DNA of 64,000 nucleotides from Candidatus Zipacnadia bacterium. Lineage in GTDB: Bacteria; Armatimonadota; Zipacnadia; Zipacnadales; UBA5352. Location: assembly GCA_029821735.1 (NCBI GenBank), contig JALGSU010000017.1:43406-107405 (forward strand). The letters run 5' to 3'. The notes beneath the pieces are model-generated. The model was given only the letters and a program-made list of their open reading frames with translations, did no database searches and had not been told where the DNA came from. The position numbers were made by a program, and so were the translations under genes. Positions 16,709 to 25,275 of this stretch are shown piece after piece; the stretch's first letter is position 1; every line of letters starts with the position of its first letter.

Positions 16709-18065
16709 ATGCCCAAGCTGCTGAAGCTTCAACGACATCGAGGAGTTCCGCAACGTCACCAACGTCCCGGCGGGGGCGGTCACAGATCAGATCATAGACC
16801 GCGTCAGAGGACTTCGTGAGGAGGAGGAGATCGAACGTTTTATCAGGCAGATTCTCTATGACCCGGATGAAACCCCGCACGGCCCCACCGAGGAAGCGGA
16901 CATCCTCACGACGCGAGTGCATGTCGCCGGCCAATCGCGCTTGGCCGGATTCGTGCTCAAGGGCAAGAGCTTCGGCAAGGTGAAGAGCCGGAACACCGCC
17001 CATCAGGTGGCCAGATTACGCCGCCTGCCGGGGATCGAGTTGATGGTGTTCCTCGCCGTGGGGCACATCCAAGACGGCGCTAAGGTGGACTTCATCCAAG
17101 CCGCAATAGATGCGGACAGCGACTACCTGATTGTCGACGCGGCGGACGTCGCGCGGCTCTTCATCGCCTATGAGAAGATATGTTCTCAGGACGGAGCCCC
17201 TTACGACGACCGTGGCGTGTGCGAGTGTGGTCATCACTTGGACCCGGGCATCGAACTCACGATGGCTGTGCGCGAGGACCCGCGGTACGAGGTAGTCCGG
17301 CTGGAGGATGTCAGCCACGCAGGCGCCAGGAGCTACAGCGCCACGCTGCTCGTCGATCGCCACTACGCGCGAGACGTGCTCAGACAGATGGTCGTCGACG
17401 CCACGCAGAGCGTCCGGAATCAGGACTACGCGCGGAACGAGATGGTCACAGCAAGATGGGGATCACAACCGGCTCACGTCGTCTGGTTGTTCGTGGCGTG
17501 TGAGCCTGAGGACATCCGAAACACGAACTGGTTGTGTCGCACCCAATGGATAGACGACGGCCTCGTTGACAACATGCGTCCCATCTCCCTGAACGCAGAC
17601 GAGCAAGTCAACGGAGTGGGCATCGCCTGGAATGACGATTACGAATCCAGAAAGGAAATGCATCGAGAACACAGCTCTCCGAAGGGAGAATACCTGCGTC
17701 TCGCCGCTGAGATCTCCGAGCAGATGATCACCTTCGGGCAGCAAGCGGCGAGTTGGTTTGCTTCCTACGAGGACAGCAAGATGAGCGAGAAGGAGCTGAT
17801 TGCGGCCGTTCAGAGCGACACGGATCGAGTGCGCGATACCTATCTGGCGTCCGGTGACATGCCGTTCCCACCAGAGGACTGCAAACGGTACGACGAACAC
17901 TTGCATGGCCTCTGCGCGATAGTGGACAACATGTATCTGCTATGGTCGGAGAAAGGCGCAGAGCTGTGGCCGGAACCCAACAGACGTTACCTGGTGAGTG
18001 ACGCGGTAAAGCGGTTCATTGGGGAGCGAGACAGGCTCGCGTACGAGGCGGAGCGTCTGCACTGA
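16709..18065 (+). pseudogene. nuclease-like hypothetical gene with an N-terminal frameshift
   Basis: The open frame from the GTG at 16917 encodes 382 residues. Coding-like sequence in the same frame continues upstream to 16725 (SFNDIEEFRNVTNVPAG) without any start codon. An ATG at 16709 with GGGGAGAGG upstream gives MPKLLKL in another frame, so a single-base indel near 16725 probably separates them. Residues just after the start (EEADILTTRVHVAG...GFVLKGKSFGKVKSRNTAHQ, then YLIVDAADVARLF) resemble the acidic D...xLK core of PD-(D/E)xK restriction-type folds; this is a tentative reading. The C-terminal 200 residues are unrecognised. Function, including a defence role, is unproven. Confidence 0.5.
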
Positions 18066-18140
18066 GTGAGGCGATAGCGCGATGCCCCCAGAGGACCGGT
18101 GCCCGCTGGGTCAGAGCCTACCTCTGCGGGGCCGCTCGCC

Positions 18141-20521
18141 TTACTCCCCCGCCACCACCAGCACCGGTCGCCACACGCCGCCCGCGCCGCTGCGGTCCTC
18201 CACCAGAACCGTCACCGTGTTCGGCGCGTTGTAGCGTGCCATCGGCTTGATGTCCATCAGGAACGGGGTGGTCCAGTCGTCCGGCTGTACGAACGGGTGC
18301 GCGCCCGCGAGTTGCCCGTTCACCCACACCGTCGCGCCCTCATCCACCGCCCCGAAGGCCAGCCACACCTGCTTCCCCGCAAGCTCCGCCGGCAGCGTGA
18401 ACTCCGTGCGATACCACGCCAGCCCGTCGTAGTCCTTGCCATGAGCCGCCCGCCATGCCTCCCCGACCGCCTGCTTCTCCCACGCCCGGTCGGTCTCCAC
18501 TGACAGCCACCCGGCGGTGTCGAGGTCGTCCGCAAACCACTGCTCATCCGCGCCCACCTCGTCCGGGTCCCACTGCAGCTTCCACGTCACCGGCAGCGAG
18601 TCGACGATCTGCTTGTCCTGCAGCATCGCGGTCGGCCAGCGCTGCCAGTAGCGCTTCTCGGTCCAGTTCGCGACCACCATGTTCACCGCGTTATCGGTCA
18701 TGATGCTCTCGCGGAACGCGTCCAATTCGGCGCCGGCGCGCACCTGCTCGGCCACGGTGCTGTCCTCGCGTGCGAAGACCCGCGCCATCTCCCACGTCAG
18801 CCGCGCGTTCTCGAGCCCTGCGCGCAGGAACTTCACCCGCGCAGCGGACGCCTCGTCACCGCCCGCGTCACGCGTCGCCTGCGCCAGCATCCGCACGCCC
18901 TCCGCGAACATCTCCGCCGTGTAGACCTCATGGATGATCCCCGCCAGCCCGTGCCACGCCAGCCCGTCCAGCTTCGGGCGGATGTCAGCGCTGATCGCGG
19001 CCCAGTGCTCGAAATACTCGCGCACTCGCGGGCCGCCCGCCCCGAAGGCCGCGTAGAACTCAGCCATGACTTCCTCGGGCGTCAGGTCCGGCCGCGCGTG
19101 CAGCCGCCCGAGCATGTACAGGTTCGGCGCCTGCGCTCCCCACATCCCCGTCAGCGAGTCGAAGTCGGTGCCGATCATCCCGTTTTCCAGCGCGAACTTG
19201 AACTCGTGCCCGAACTCTTCGGCGAAGATGTATGGCATCGTGAACCCGGTCAGGAACGAGTTCGGCCGCAGCATCAGCCGCGCGCCCGCCTCCCGCCATC
19301 CCATCCACTCCGCGCGCCGCGACGCCAGCACGTCCCGGTCCTCGGGATACCAGATCCCCGGCACGTAGGCCAGCACGATATTCTCGTTCAGTTCAGTCGC
19401 GATCGGCGGCTTGCGGTAGTTCCCGTAGGCGTATCCGCACACCATCACGTCCGGGTCGATCTCCCGCGCCAGCTTCTGGACTTCCAGGTAATACCGTGCG
19501 TAGCGATCCGACACCGTGCCAATCCCCGACCGCCAGCGAAAGTCCTTGCCCGCCATGGTCTTGAAGTTCTCGGCCATGACCTCCCGGCGGTTCTCGAAGT
19601 CAATATCGTCCGTGGGATTGGGCACATCCCACGCCATGCAACGTTCAGAAACGCGCCCGGATTCTCATCCCGCTTCGCTTTCCAGTCATCCACCATCTGC
19701 TGCCACAGCGCCGGCTGCGATACGCACATGGAGATGTATTTCGGGTGCACGAGCGGCTCACGCTTGCCGTTGGGCAGCAGGTTGAAGTATTCCGGATGTG
19801 TCTCTCCGAAGCGCTCCCAGTAGCCGCCGAACGCGTGCCCGTGGTGGATGTACTTGGGCCAGCCCATGCGCTGCCGCCGCAGCCAGACGCGCTCATCGAT
19901 GCGCACCTTGGCGAACTCTTCCTCGCTCATCAGCTCCGCCGCGCCGGTCTTCGCGAACGTCTCCATGGCGCTGCGCAGCATCCGCTGTTGCATCTGTGGC
20001 TCGAAGGTCAGCTCGGTCTCAGGGATGGTGATGGTCGCGGTCTCGGGCACCACTTCGCCCACCTCGCCCGGCCACAGCCAGCGCACGCCCATGAAGCGAT
20101 CCAGCAGCGCGTGCACGCCGAACAAACTCCCCGCGGCGTTCCCGCCGAACAGCTCGTAACCGTTCGCGTCGCGCCCCGCGATCAGCACCAGATCGCCGGT
20201 CACCTTGATGACGAAACCGTCCGGCTCCAGTGTCTGGGGATCGACGCCCGCGGCCGTCGTCTCGGCACATGTCCCGATACACACGCGCGCCGCCGGCTCA
20301 TCGGGGGCCTCGCTCTGCGTGAATATCTCCAGCGTCGCGCCGCTTGCTTTGGCGACGTGGTGCTGCAGTTCTCTCGCGCCGTATCCCACTGCTTGCGGCG
20401 CGGAGTCAGGTACCACGATAATCGCGGTCGCCTCTCCGTCGCGGACCAGCGTCACGTCCGCCGCCGCTGCCGCTACCATCATCGCTGCGAACGCCACTGC
20501 CACTACTGTGCGCATGGTCAT
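18141..20521 (-). pseudogene. secreted DUF4838 glycosidase-like protein with a frameshift
   Basis: From the ATG at 20521 (GGAGG upstream) a signal peptide (VVAVAFAAMMVAAAAA) is followed by an N-terminal GH20-like alpha/beta domain (YGARELQHHVAKASG) and the DUF4838 start (FGGYWERFGETHPEYFNLLP). At about 19640 the frame is lost. The continuation from AWDVPNPTDDIDFENRREVM lies one base off and runs to 18141, ending in a jelly-roll sugar-binding domain typical of GH2 enzymes (GKQVWLAFGAVDEGATVWVN). Joined, the protein has about 793 residues, normal for such proteins. The likely role is extracytoplasmic polysaccharide breakdown. A single-base deletion or assembly error explains the break; no slippery heptamer is present. 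Confidence 0.8.
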
Positions 20522-20557
20522 CAGTACTGCCTCCGTTGCCGAACCTGGCCTGGCCTG

Positions 20558-21406
20558 CTACCGGGGCGCGAGGCGCCACATATCCTCATCGCGCAGGCCG
20601 ATTTCGGCGAGCATCGCTCCTGCCCTGTCGAACTCCGGCGCATACTGGGCCGCGTGACAGTCCGAGCCGATGCTGAAGACCACCCCGCGCCCTTTGAGGT
20701 GCGCCAGATACTCCAGATACTGCGCCGCGAAGGTCTCCGGGTAGGAGCGGTTCAGCAAGACTGCGTCGAGGTTAATCTCGATCGCGGTCCCGTGCTCGAT
20801 AGCTGCCGAGGCGAGTTCGTCGTGCATCGCCACGGGGATCTTGCCGAAGTCGTCGAGCCACGGGTCCGTCGTGTAGCGACCGTCGTCGTCCTGCCAGTGC
20901 CCCATCCACCACCACGGATGGGCCACGATGTCCACCAGCGGGTGGGTGGCCATGAAGATATACTGGCGATGGTAGTCCTCGATGATAGCGTCGCGCTCAA
21001 AGGGCGGGTACATTGCCCAGTGCACGCCCCCCACCACGAACTCAATCCCCAGTTCCTCGATCTCCTCCGCCCCGATCCCGATCGCCAGCTCCGCTCTTTC
21101 GGGTCCGCCCCGGCGCAGGCCATACACTGGATTTTCGTGCCCGCCTCCAGCCAGCTCGTCCAGCTCCCATTGGGAAACGCAACTCACCTCGACCCCGAAG
21201 TGGAAGTGCTCGGACGGCTCGGCAGCCAGGTAGTCCGCGCGCGCGGCCACCAGGTCGGGCAGGTTGAAGGGCGTGTGGATGTGGTCCGTGACGCCGTAGT
21301 CGCTGATGCCCAGCGACGCCGCGGCGGGCGCGAGGTCGGCCATCGGCAGCGACGCCGAGTCGCACGAGTTCTCGGAGTGGATGTGCCAGTCAGAGGTCAG
21401 CTTCAT
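20558..21406 (-). CDS. PHP-domain phosphoesterase (histidinol-phosphatase-like)
   Basis: 282 residues with the PHP metal-binding set: DWHIHSENS at residues 6-14, TDHIH near 40, GVEVSC near 71, GGVHW near 126, THP and AHPWW around 153-163, and GSDCHA near 248. PHP enzymes use a trinuclear metal site; close relatives include histidinol phosphatase and DNA polymerase X PHP domains. The separate histidine-biosynthesis genes are absent here, so a phosphatase or nuclease acting on another substrate is possible. It lies 36 bases upstream of the DUF4838 gene on the same strand and may be transcribed with it. Confidence 0.85.
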   Translation of the reverse strand: MKLTSDWHIHSENSCDSASLPMADLAPAAASLGISDYGVTDHIHTPFNLPDLVAARADYLAAEPSEHFHFGVEVSCVSQWELDELAGGGHENPVYGLRRGGPERAELAIGIGAEEIEELGIEFVVGGVHWAMYPPFERDAIIEDYHRQYIFMATHPLVDIVAHPWWWMGHWQDDDGRYTTDPWLDDFGKIPVAMHDELASAAIEHGTAIEINLDAVLLNRSYPETFAAQYLEYLAHLKGRGVVFSIGSDCHAAQYAPEFDRAGAMLAEIGLRDEDMWRLAPR

Positions 21407-21475
21407 ATCCTCATCACCTGGGGTTGGATAGTTGAGCTACCGTGGTCATTACGGTACGCCGACTTCTCCCCGGGC

Positions 21476-21610
21476 CGCCGTTGGTCTCCCTCAAACCGTC
21501 CGACCGGTCGCGTACCCCGACGCAAGCGTAGCTTGCGTTAAGACGCCCGGAGCGTGCAGAACCCCGCCCTTGGGCGGGACGCACGCACGGGGGCGGGGTG
21601 GAGAAGGGCG
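21476..21610. repeat. structured repeat R2, copy 1
   Basis: About 135 bases, roughly 75-80% identical to 56292-56425. Two conserved folds: ACGCAAGC-GTA-GCTTGCGT (21520-21538), and an outer GCGTGC/GCACGC pair (21552-21557, 21581-21586) enclosing CCCGCCC-TT-GGGCGGG. It fills the gap between the PHP gene start and the DUF362 stop. Its left end merges with the right flank (GCCGTTGG) of the modular palindrome family. Confidence 0.7.
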
Positions 21611-22591
21611 TCACGGGCCAATCTGGGTCAGCTTGATGGCGTCGAGGTCCGCGACGCCGAGGCGGTACTTCTCGGCCGCCCGCAGCAGCCACGTCACCGG
21701 CGGGGTCAGCGTGGTGGTCTCCGGTGCCGCCTCCCGCAGTTTCTCCAGCAGGATCTCCCGCCCGATCGCGTCTATGGCCACCGGGTCCTCAGACACCAGA
21801 ATGCTCCGCCGCAACCACGTCTCCAGCGCACGCGAATCCGCCCTCTCCGCGTATCCCGGCCGCAGTGCGTCGACGATATGCAGGCGCGTCTTCTGCCGCA
21901 AACTGGCACTCGCGGCCGCCAGCGCCATCTCCTCTGGCTCAGACTGCAGGCGCAACTGGTCGGGGTAGGGCACTGTCGCGAGGCAGTTGGCCACCGCGCC
22001 GCGCATCCCCAGCTGCGGGTCGATTCGTAGTCGGCTCAGATTGATGATGGCCGTGCAGTAGTCCAGCACAATGCGGCTGAGGCCCTTCCGGTAACCCTCT
22101 GCATCCGCGCCCATCACCCGCACTCGCCCCGGCGCGCCACTGAGGTCGAAGCCCGCCCGGAACAAGGCGCTCTCCGCTCCCGCGTAGACGATGATGTTTT
22201 CGCGTGGGACACCGCAGCGCATCAGGCGCAACGTCACGGCTTCGAGAATCGCCGCGTGCACCGGCATGGGCGCCACGTCCAGTTGGATGCCGACGCGGTC
22301 GAGTGGCTTGAAATGCACACCCCACGCGTCCTTCACCGAGGTCTCGCCGGTCAGGCTCATCATCGCCTGATCGAGCATCTCCTCAATGACCTCGTAATCG
22401 ATCTTGCCCTCGGGGTAGATGAACTCGGGCGCCAGTGTGCTCTCGGCCATGAGGATGCGCTCAGCCCGAGCTTCGCATACCGTCGCGACGCCGTCCATCG
22501 GCGCGCACCAGCCCGTGGCTGCGACCGTCAGCAGCACCACCGGCAGCGCCAACCGCGTGATTGAGGTCCCTCTCGTGTGTGTCACAAACAC
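21611..22591 (-). CDS. DUF362-family exported protein
   Basis: 326 residues with an N-terminal signal or anchor (ITRLALPVVLLTVAATGWCA). The body has the DUF362 pattern: VGIQLDVAP..., GVPRENIIVYAG, the central INLSRLR, and the late motif VSEDPVAIDAIGREIL. DUF362 proteins are often linked to ferredoxin-like domains or exported, and their activity is unknown. No cysteine-rich ferredoxin motif is present here. The start is a GTG at 22591, with another at 22585. It is transcribed away from the Nudix gene, separated by 96 bases in which I see nothing notable. Confidence 0.7.
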   Translation of the reverse strand: MFVTHTRGTSITRLALPVVLLTVAATGWCAPMDGVATVCEARAERILMAESTLAPEFIYPEGKIDYEVIEEMLDQAMMSLTGETSVKDAWGVHFKPLDRVGIQLDVAPMPVHAAILEAVTLRLMRCGVPRENIIVYAGAESALFRAGFDLSGAPGRVRVMGADAEGYRKGLSRIVLDYCTAIINLSRLRIDPQLGMRGAVANCLATVPYPDQLRLQSEPEEMALAAASASLRQKTRLHIVDALRPGYAERADSRALETWLRRSILVSEDPVAIDAIGREILLEKLREAAPETTTLTPPVTWLLRAAEKYRLGVADLDAIKLTQIGP

Positions 22592-22687
22592 CGCTCCACG
22601 TCCAGACTTTGATGCGACTCTCGCCCTAGAACTGACAGTCTGGAGGGTGCAATGTTTCTGCGGGAGTACTGGTCGCTGGCGTTGCTG

Positions 22688-23242
22688 CTACTGCCTGACG
22701 TGTGGCGCTGCCAGTAGCAGACCGACAACGGTCTTCCCGTCGCGGATCCGCCCGTCGCGGCACATCTCCATGGCCTCGCCGCGGTCCACGGGCTCAACGC
22801 GGATATTCTCGTCCTCGTCAGGCTGCCCGGTTCGGGGCGTCAGGCCGGTGGCAAGGAACAGGTGAATACTCTCGCCGCTGTAGCCCGGCGACACGTACAC
22901 CTCCGCGAGGAAGCGCATCTCGGCGGCCTCATGCCCGACCTCCTCGATCAGCTCTCGCCGCATGCACGCCTCCGCGGACTCACTGGGCTCGCGAGTGCCC
23001 GCGGGAATCTCGAGGATCGCCTCGCCGACTGCGTGGCGCCACTGCCGGACCATCAGCACCTGCCCGTCATCGGTCAGCGGCACTGCGCCGACCGCGCCGC
23101 TGTGTTCCACGATCTCCCGCTGTGACCGTCGCCCGTCCGGCAGTTCGACATCATCCACGCGCAGGCGAATCACCCGACCGTCGAACACCCGCGTGCTGGA
23201 CACCGTCGTTTCCCGCAGTTCATCGATCCGTTCGTCACTCAT
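22688..23242 (-). CDS. Nudix hydrolase, ADP-ribose pyrophosphatase-like
   Basis: 184 residues from the ATG at 23242 (CGAGGTG upstream). The Nudix box is complete: G-x5-E-x7-REL-x-EE-x-G in GTREPSESAEACMRRELIEE-VG at about residues 81-103. The upstream MVRQWRHAVGEAILEIPAG is typical of ADP-ribose pyrophosphatases, as is YVSPGYSGESIHLF downstream. The expected reaction is hydrolysis of ADP-ribose to AMP and ribose 5-phosphate in the cytoplasm. A longer frame continues upstream to 23557 but runs into the neighbouring plus-strand gene without a ribosome site. Confidence 0.88.
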   Translation of the reverse strand: MSDERIDELRETTVSSTRVFDGRVIRLRVDDVELPDGRRSQREIVEHSGAVGAVPLTDDGQVLMVRQWRHAVGEAILEIPAGTREPSESAEACMRRELIEEVGHEAAEMRFLAEVYVSPGYSGESIHLFLATGLTPRTGQPDEDENIRVEPVDRGEAMEMCRDGRIRDGKTVVGLLLAAPHVRQ

Positions 23243-23391
23243 GGCAAGCACCTCGCTCTGGCGTGGGATGTGGTCCATCTTTCCGCGTAGCGGGGCAGAG
23301 CCCCTTCGCTGGTCACCCGGCAGGTCGCCGCCCTGCACGCGGGGAAGCAATCCGAACGCGCACCAATCACCCGAAAGGGATGATCCACACC

Positions 23392-24159
23392 ATGAGTGCC
23401 GACAGCGGCTCGGGAGGGCTGACCTGGTTCGACTGCAACGCGCGGATCGGTCCCTGGTCCACCCCCCGAGACGAGCAGATAACAGACAAGGCCGGATTGC
23501 TGGCCGCATATGATGAAGTGGGCATACACCGCGGGCTGGTCCACCATGCGCTCGCATGGGACTGGCACGCGCCGATCGGCAATGACCGGCTTCTCGCCGA
23601 GATCGAGGCCGAGGACCGGCTCAGTCCCTGCCTGGTGGCGCTCCCACCGGCCACCCGCGAGATCGGGCCGATCGATGAGTTCGCCGCACGCGTGCGCGGC
23701 CTCGAGGGCGCGGTTCGCGTCTTCCCGGGCAAGCAGGACTGGCGGCTGACAGACTGGGGCTCCGGCGCTCTCTTCGCCGCCCTCAATGACCAGCGCGTCC
23801 CCGTCTTTGTCGACTTCGCCGAGACCAACTGGGACGAGATCCACTGGCTGGTGAGCGCTCACCAGCAGATGCCCGTCATCGTCATCGGCACTTACTACCG
23901 CGTCGCCCGCCACGTCTATCCGCTCATGGAGCGGTATGACAACTTCCACCTCGAGGCCAACACCTTCGCGCCCTTCAGGGGCATCGAGGACTTTGTCGAG
24001 CTCTTCGGCGCCGAGCGCCTGCTCTTCGGCACCGGCCTGCCCGACCTCGAGCCCGGCGGTCCGATCGCGCAGATCACGTATGCGGAAATCGCCGACGAGG
24101 ACAAGGCGCTCATGGCCTCTGGCAACTTGCGGCGACTGCTGACCAGAGAGGGGGAGTGA
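23392..24159 (+). CDS. amidohydrolase-family protein without the HxH metal motif
   Basis: 255 residues. The fold follows the Amidohydro_2 pattern and ends with FVELFGAERLLFGTGLPDLEPG and NLRRLL, like the next gene. The first strand, however, reads TWFDCNARIGPW, where active enzymes have D-x-H-x-H, so the usual binuclear metal ligands are missing. It is either catalytically inert or binds metal differently. The start at 23392 is preceded by AAAGGGA; an ATG at 23380 is also in frame. The stop is followed at once by the ribosome site of a second amidohydrolase, and the two probably form an operon or a heteromer. Confidence 0.75.
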   Translation: MSADSGSGGLTWFDCNARIGPWSTPRDEQITDKAGLLAAYDEVGIHRGLVHHALAWDWHAPIGNDRLLAEIEAEDRLSPCLVALPPATREIGPIDEFAARVRGLEGAVRVFPGKQDWRLTDWGSGALFAALNDQRVPVFVDFAETNWDEIHWLVSAHQQMPVIVIGTYYRVARHVYPLMERYDNFHLEANTFAPFRGIEDFVELFGAERLLFGTGLPDLEPGGPIAQITYAEIADEDKALMASGNLRRLLTREGE

Positions 24160-24164
24160 CCGAG

Positions 24165-24968
24165 ATGGCTCTTGATACTCTGCAGGAATACTGCCAGACC
24201 GGCACGCCCGTTGACGCGTATGTCGTGGATGCGCACTGCCACATGGGGCCCTACTTCAACTTCCAGGTTGTGGACGAGGGTTCGGCTGAAGCCATGGTGC
24301 GCTCGATGGACACGCTCGGCATTGACGTCAGCCTCTTCAGCCCTCACCTGGCCATCACCGCCGACTGGCGCGAGGGCAACCTCCAGTCAGCCGAGGCGGC
24401 CGCGGCCTTCCCCGGCCGACTGGTGCCGATGATCACTGTCAGCGGCCGCGCCACGCCCGACGAGGTGCAGGCCGAGGTCACGCGCTGGCACAACGAGACC
24501 GGCATTCAGGCCTTCAAGTTCCACTCGTCCCTGCACGGCGTCGACACTCTCGCCGACGGCTATCTGCCCGTCTATGACTACTGTGACCGCCACGGTATCG
24601 CGATCCTCTCGCACTGCTGGAATGGCGCGGGCGGCACTGAGGGCGTCATCGCGACTTTGACGGCGCGCTACCCGAACATCGAGTTCGTCAACGCTCACTC
24701 GGCCAGTTCGTGGGATGGCATTGAGGCCAACTGTGCGGTGGCGGAGAAGTTCCCGCGCTTCCATCTGGACCTGACCGGCTCGCGCCTGCTCTGGGGCGCT
24801 GTCGAGTATATGGTGCAGCGCATGGGCCCCGACCGAATTCTGTATGGTTCGGACAGTCCGTTCATTGATCCGCGCCCGTCGATGGGCCGGATGATGTGCG
24901 CGCACATCAGCGACGCCGACAAACTCAAGATCATGGGCACCAACGCGAAGAAACTCTACAAGCTCTAG
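24165..24968 (+). CDS. amidohydrolase (metal-dependent, Amidohydro_2)
   Basis: 267 residues from the ATG at 24165, with GGGGGAG eight bases upstream inside the end of the previous gene. Metal motif VDAHCHMGPY (HxH) is at about residues 20-28, a central KFHSSLHGVD (strand 4), LSHCWNG, VNAHSAS, and the final Asp in YGSDSPFIDPRP. These are the TIM-barrel amidohydrolase ligands. Relatives hydrolyse or decarboxylate small cyclic or aromatic acids. Close coupling to the degenerate paralogue upstream suggests they work together; the substrate is unknown. Confidence 0.85.
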   Translation: MALDTLQEYCQTGTPVDAYVVDAHCHMGPYFNFQVVDEGSAEAMVRSMDTLGIDVSLFSPHLAITADWREGNLQSAEAAAAFPGRLVPMITVSGRATPDEVQAEVTRWHNETGIQAFKFHSSLHGVDTLADGYLPVYDYCDRHGIAILSHCWNGAGGTEGVIATLTARYPNIEFVNAHSASSWDGIEANCAVAEKFPRFHLDLTGSRLLWGAVEYMVQRMGPDRILYGSDSPFIDPRPSMGRMMCAHISDADKLKIMGTNAKKLYKL

Positions 24969-24990
24969 GACCGTCCATGCCGCCCGCCAT

Positions 24991-25235
24991 GCCGCACGGA
25001 GGGTCCCTATCCGGCCCGGCCGTTGCGGTCCGCCGTTGTCGTATGGAGGGCGGGTCTTTCCTTGGGCGCCGAAGCCTTGGCGAAGGTGTCAGACCCGCCG
25101 GCCGTTCGCCGTTGGATTTGCCGTGTGGAGGGCGGGTCTTTCCTTGGGCACCGACTTGTGGGCCGGAGCTTTCGCGAAGGTCCAAGCTTCAGCGAAGCTG
25201 TCAGACTCGCCGGTCGTGGCCGTTCCTGTCGCACG
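24991..25235. repeat. modular palindromic repeat locus 2
   Basis: Three units: a degenerate one at 24991-25024; GGCGGGTCT (25049-25057) pairing with 25091-25099; and GGCGGGTCT (25131-25139) pairing with AGACTCGCC (25203-25211, one G-T pair). The last two carry inserts that include CGAAGG/AGCTTCAGCGAAGCT sub-palindromes. The 307-base gap holds no gene. Confidence 0.8.
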
Positions 25236-25275
25236 TCCTGCCAATGATGTCGGGGGAGACTGAGAAGGCGACGAT

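Noticed and set aside
15850..19660. Programmed ribosomal frameshifting at the three broken genes
   Set aside because: No slippery heptamer or downstream pseudoknot is seen at any site, and the shifts are in different directions.
19745..21541. Long open frame (598 codons) on the plus strand
   Set aside because: It lies antisense to the DUF4838 and PHP genes, whose motifs are clear. High GC at third positions creates such shadow frames; it has no ribosome site or recognisable domain.
22702..23391. Upstream extension of the first amidohydrolase
   Set aside because: It is antisense to the Nudix gene and has basic, low-complexity content; the real start is at 23392.
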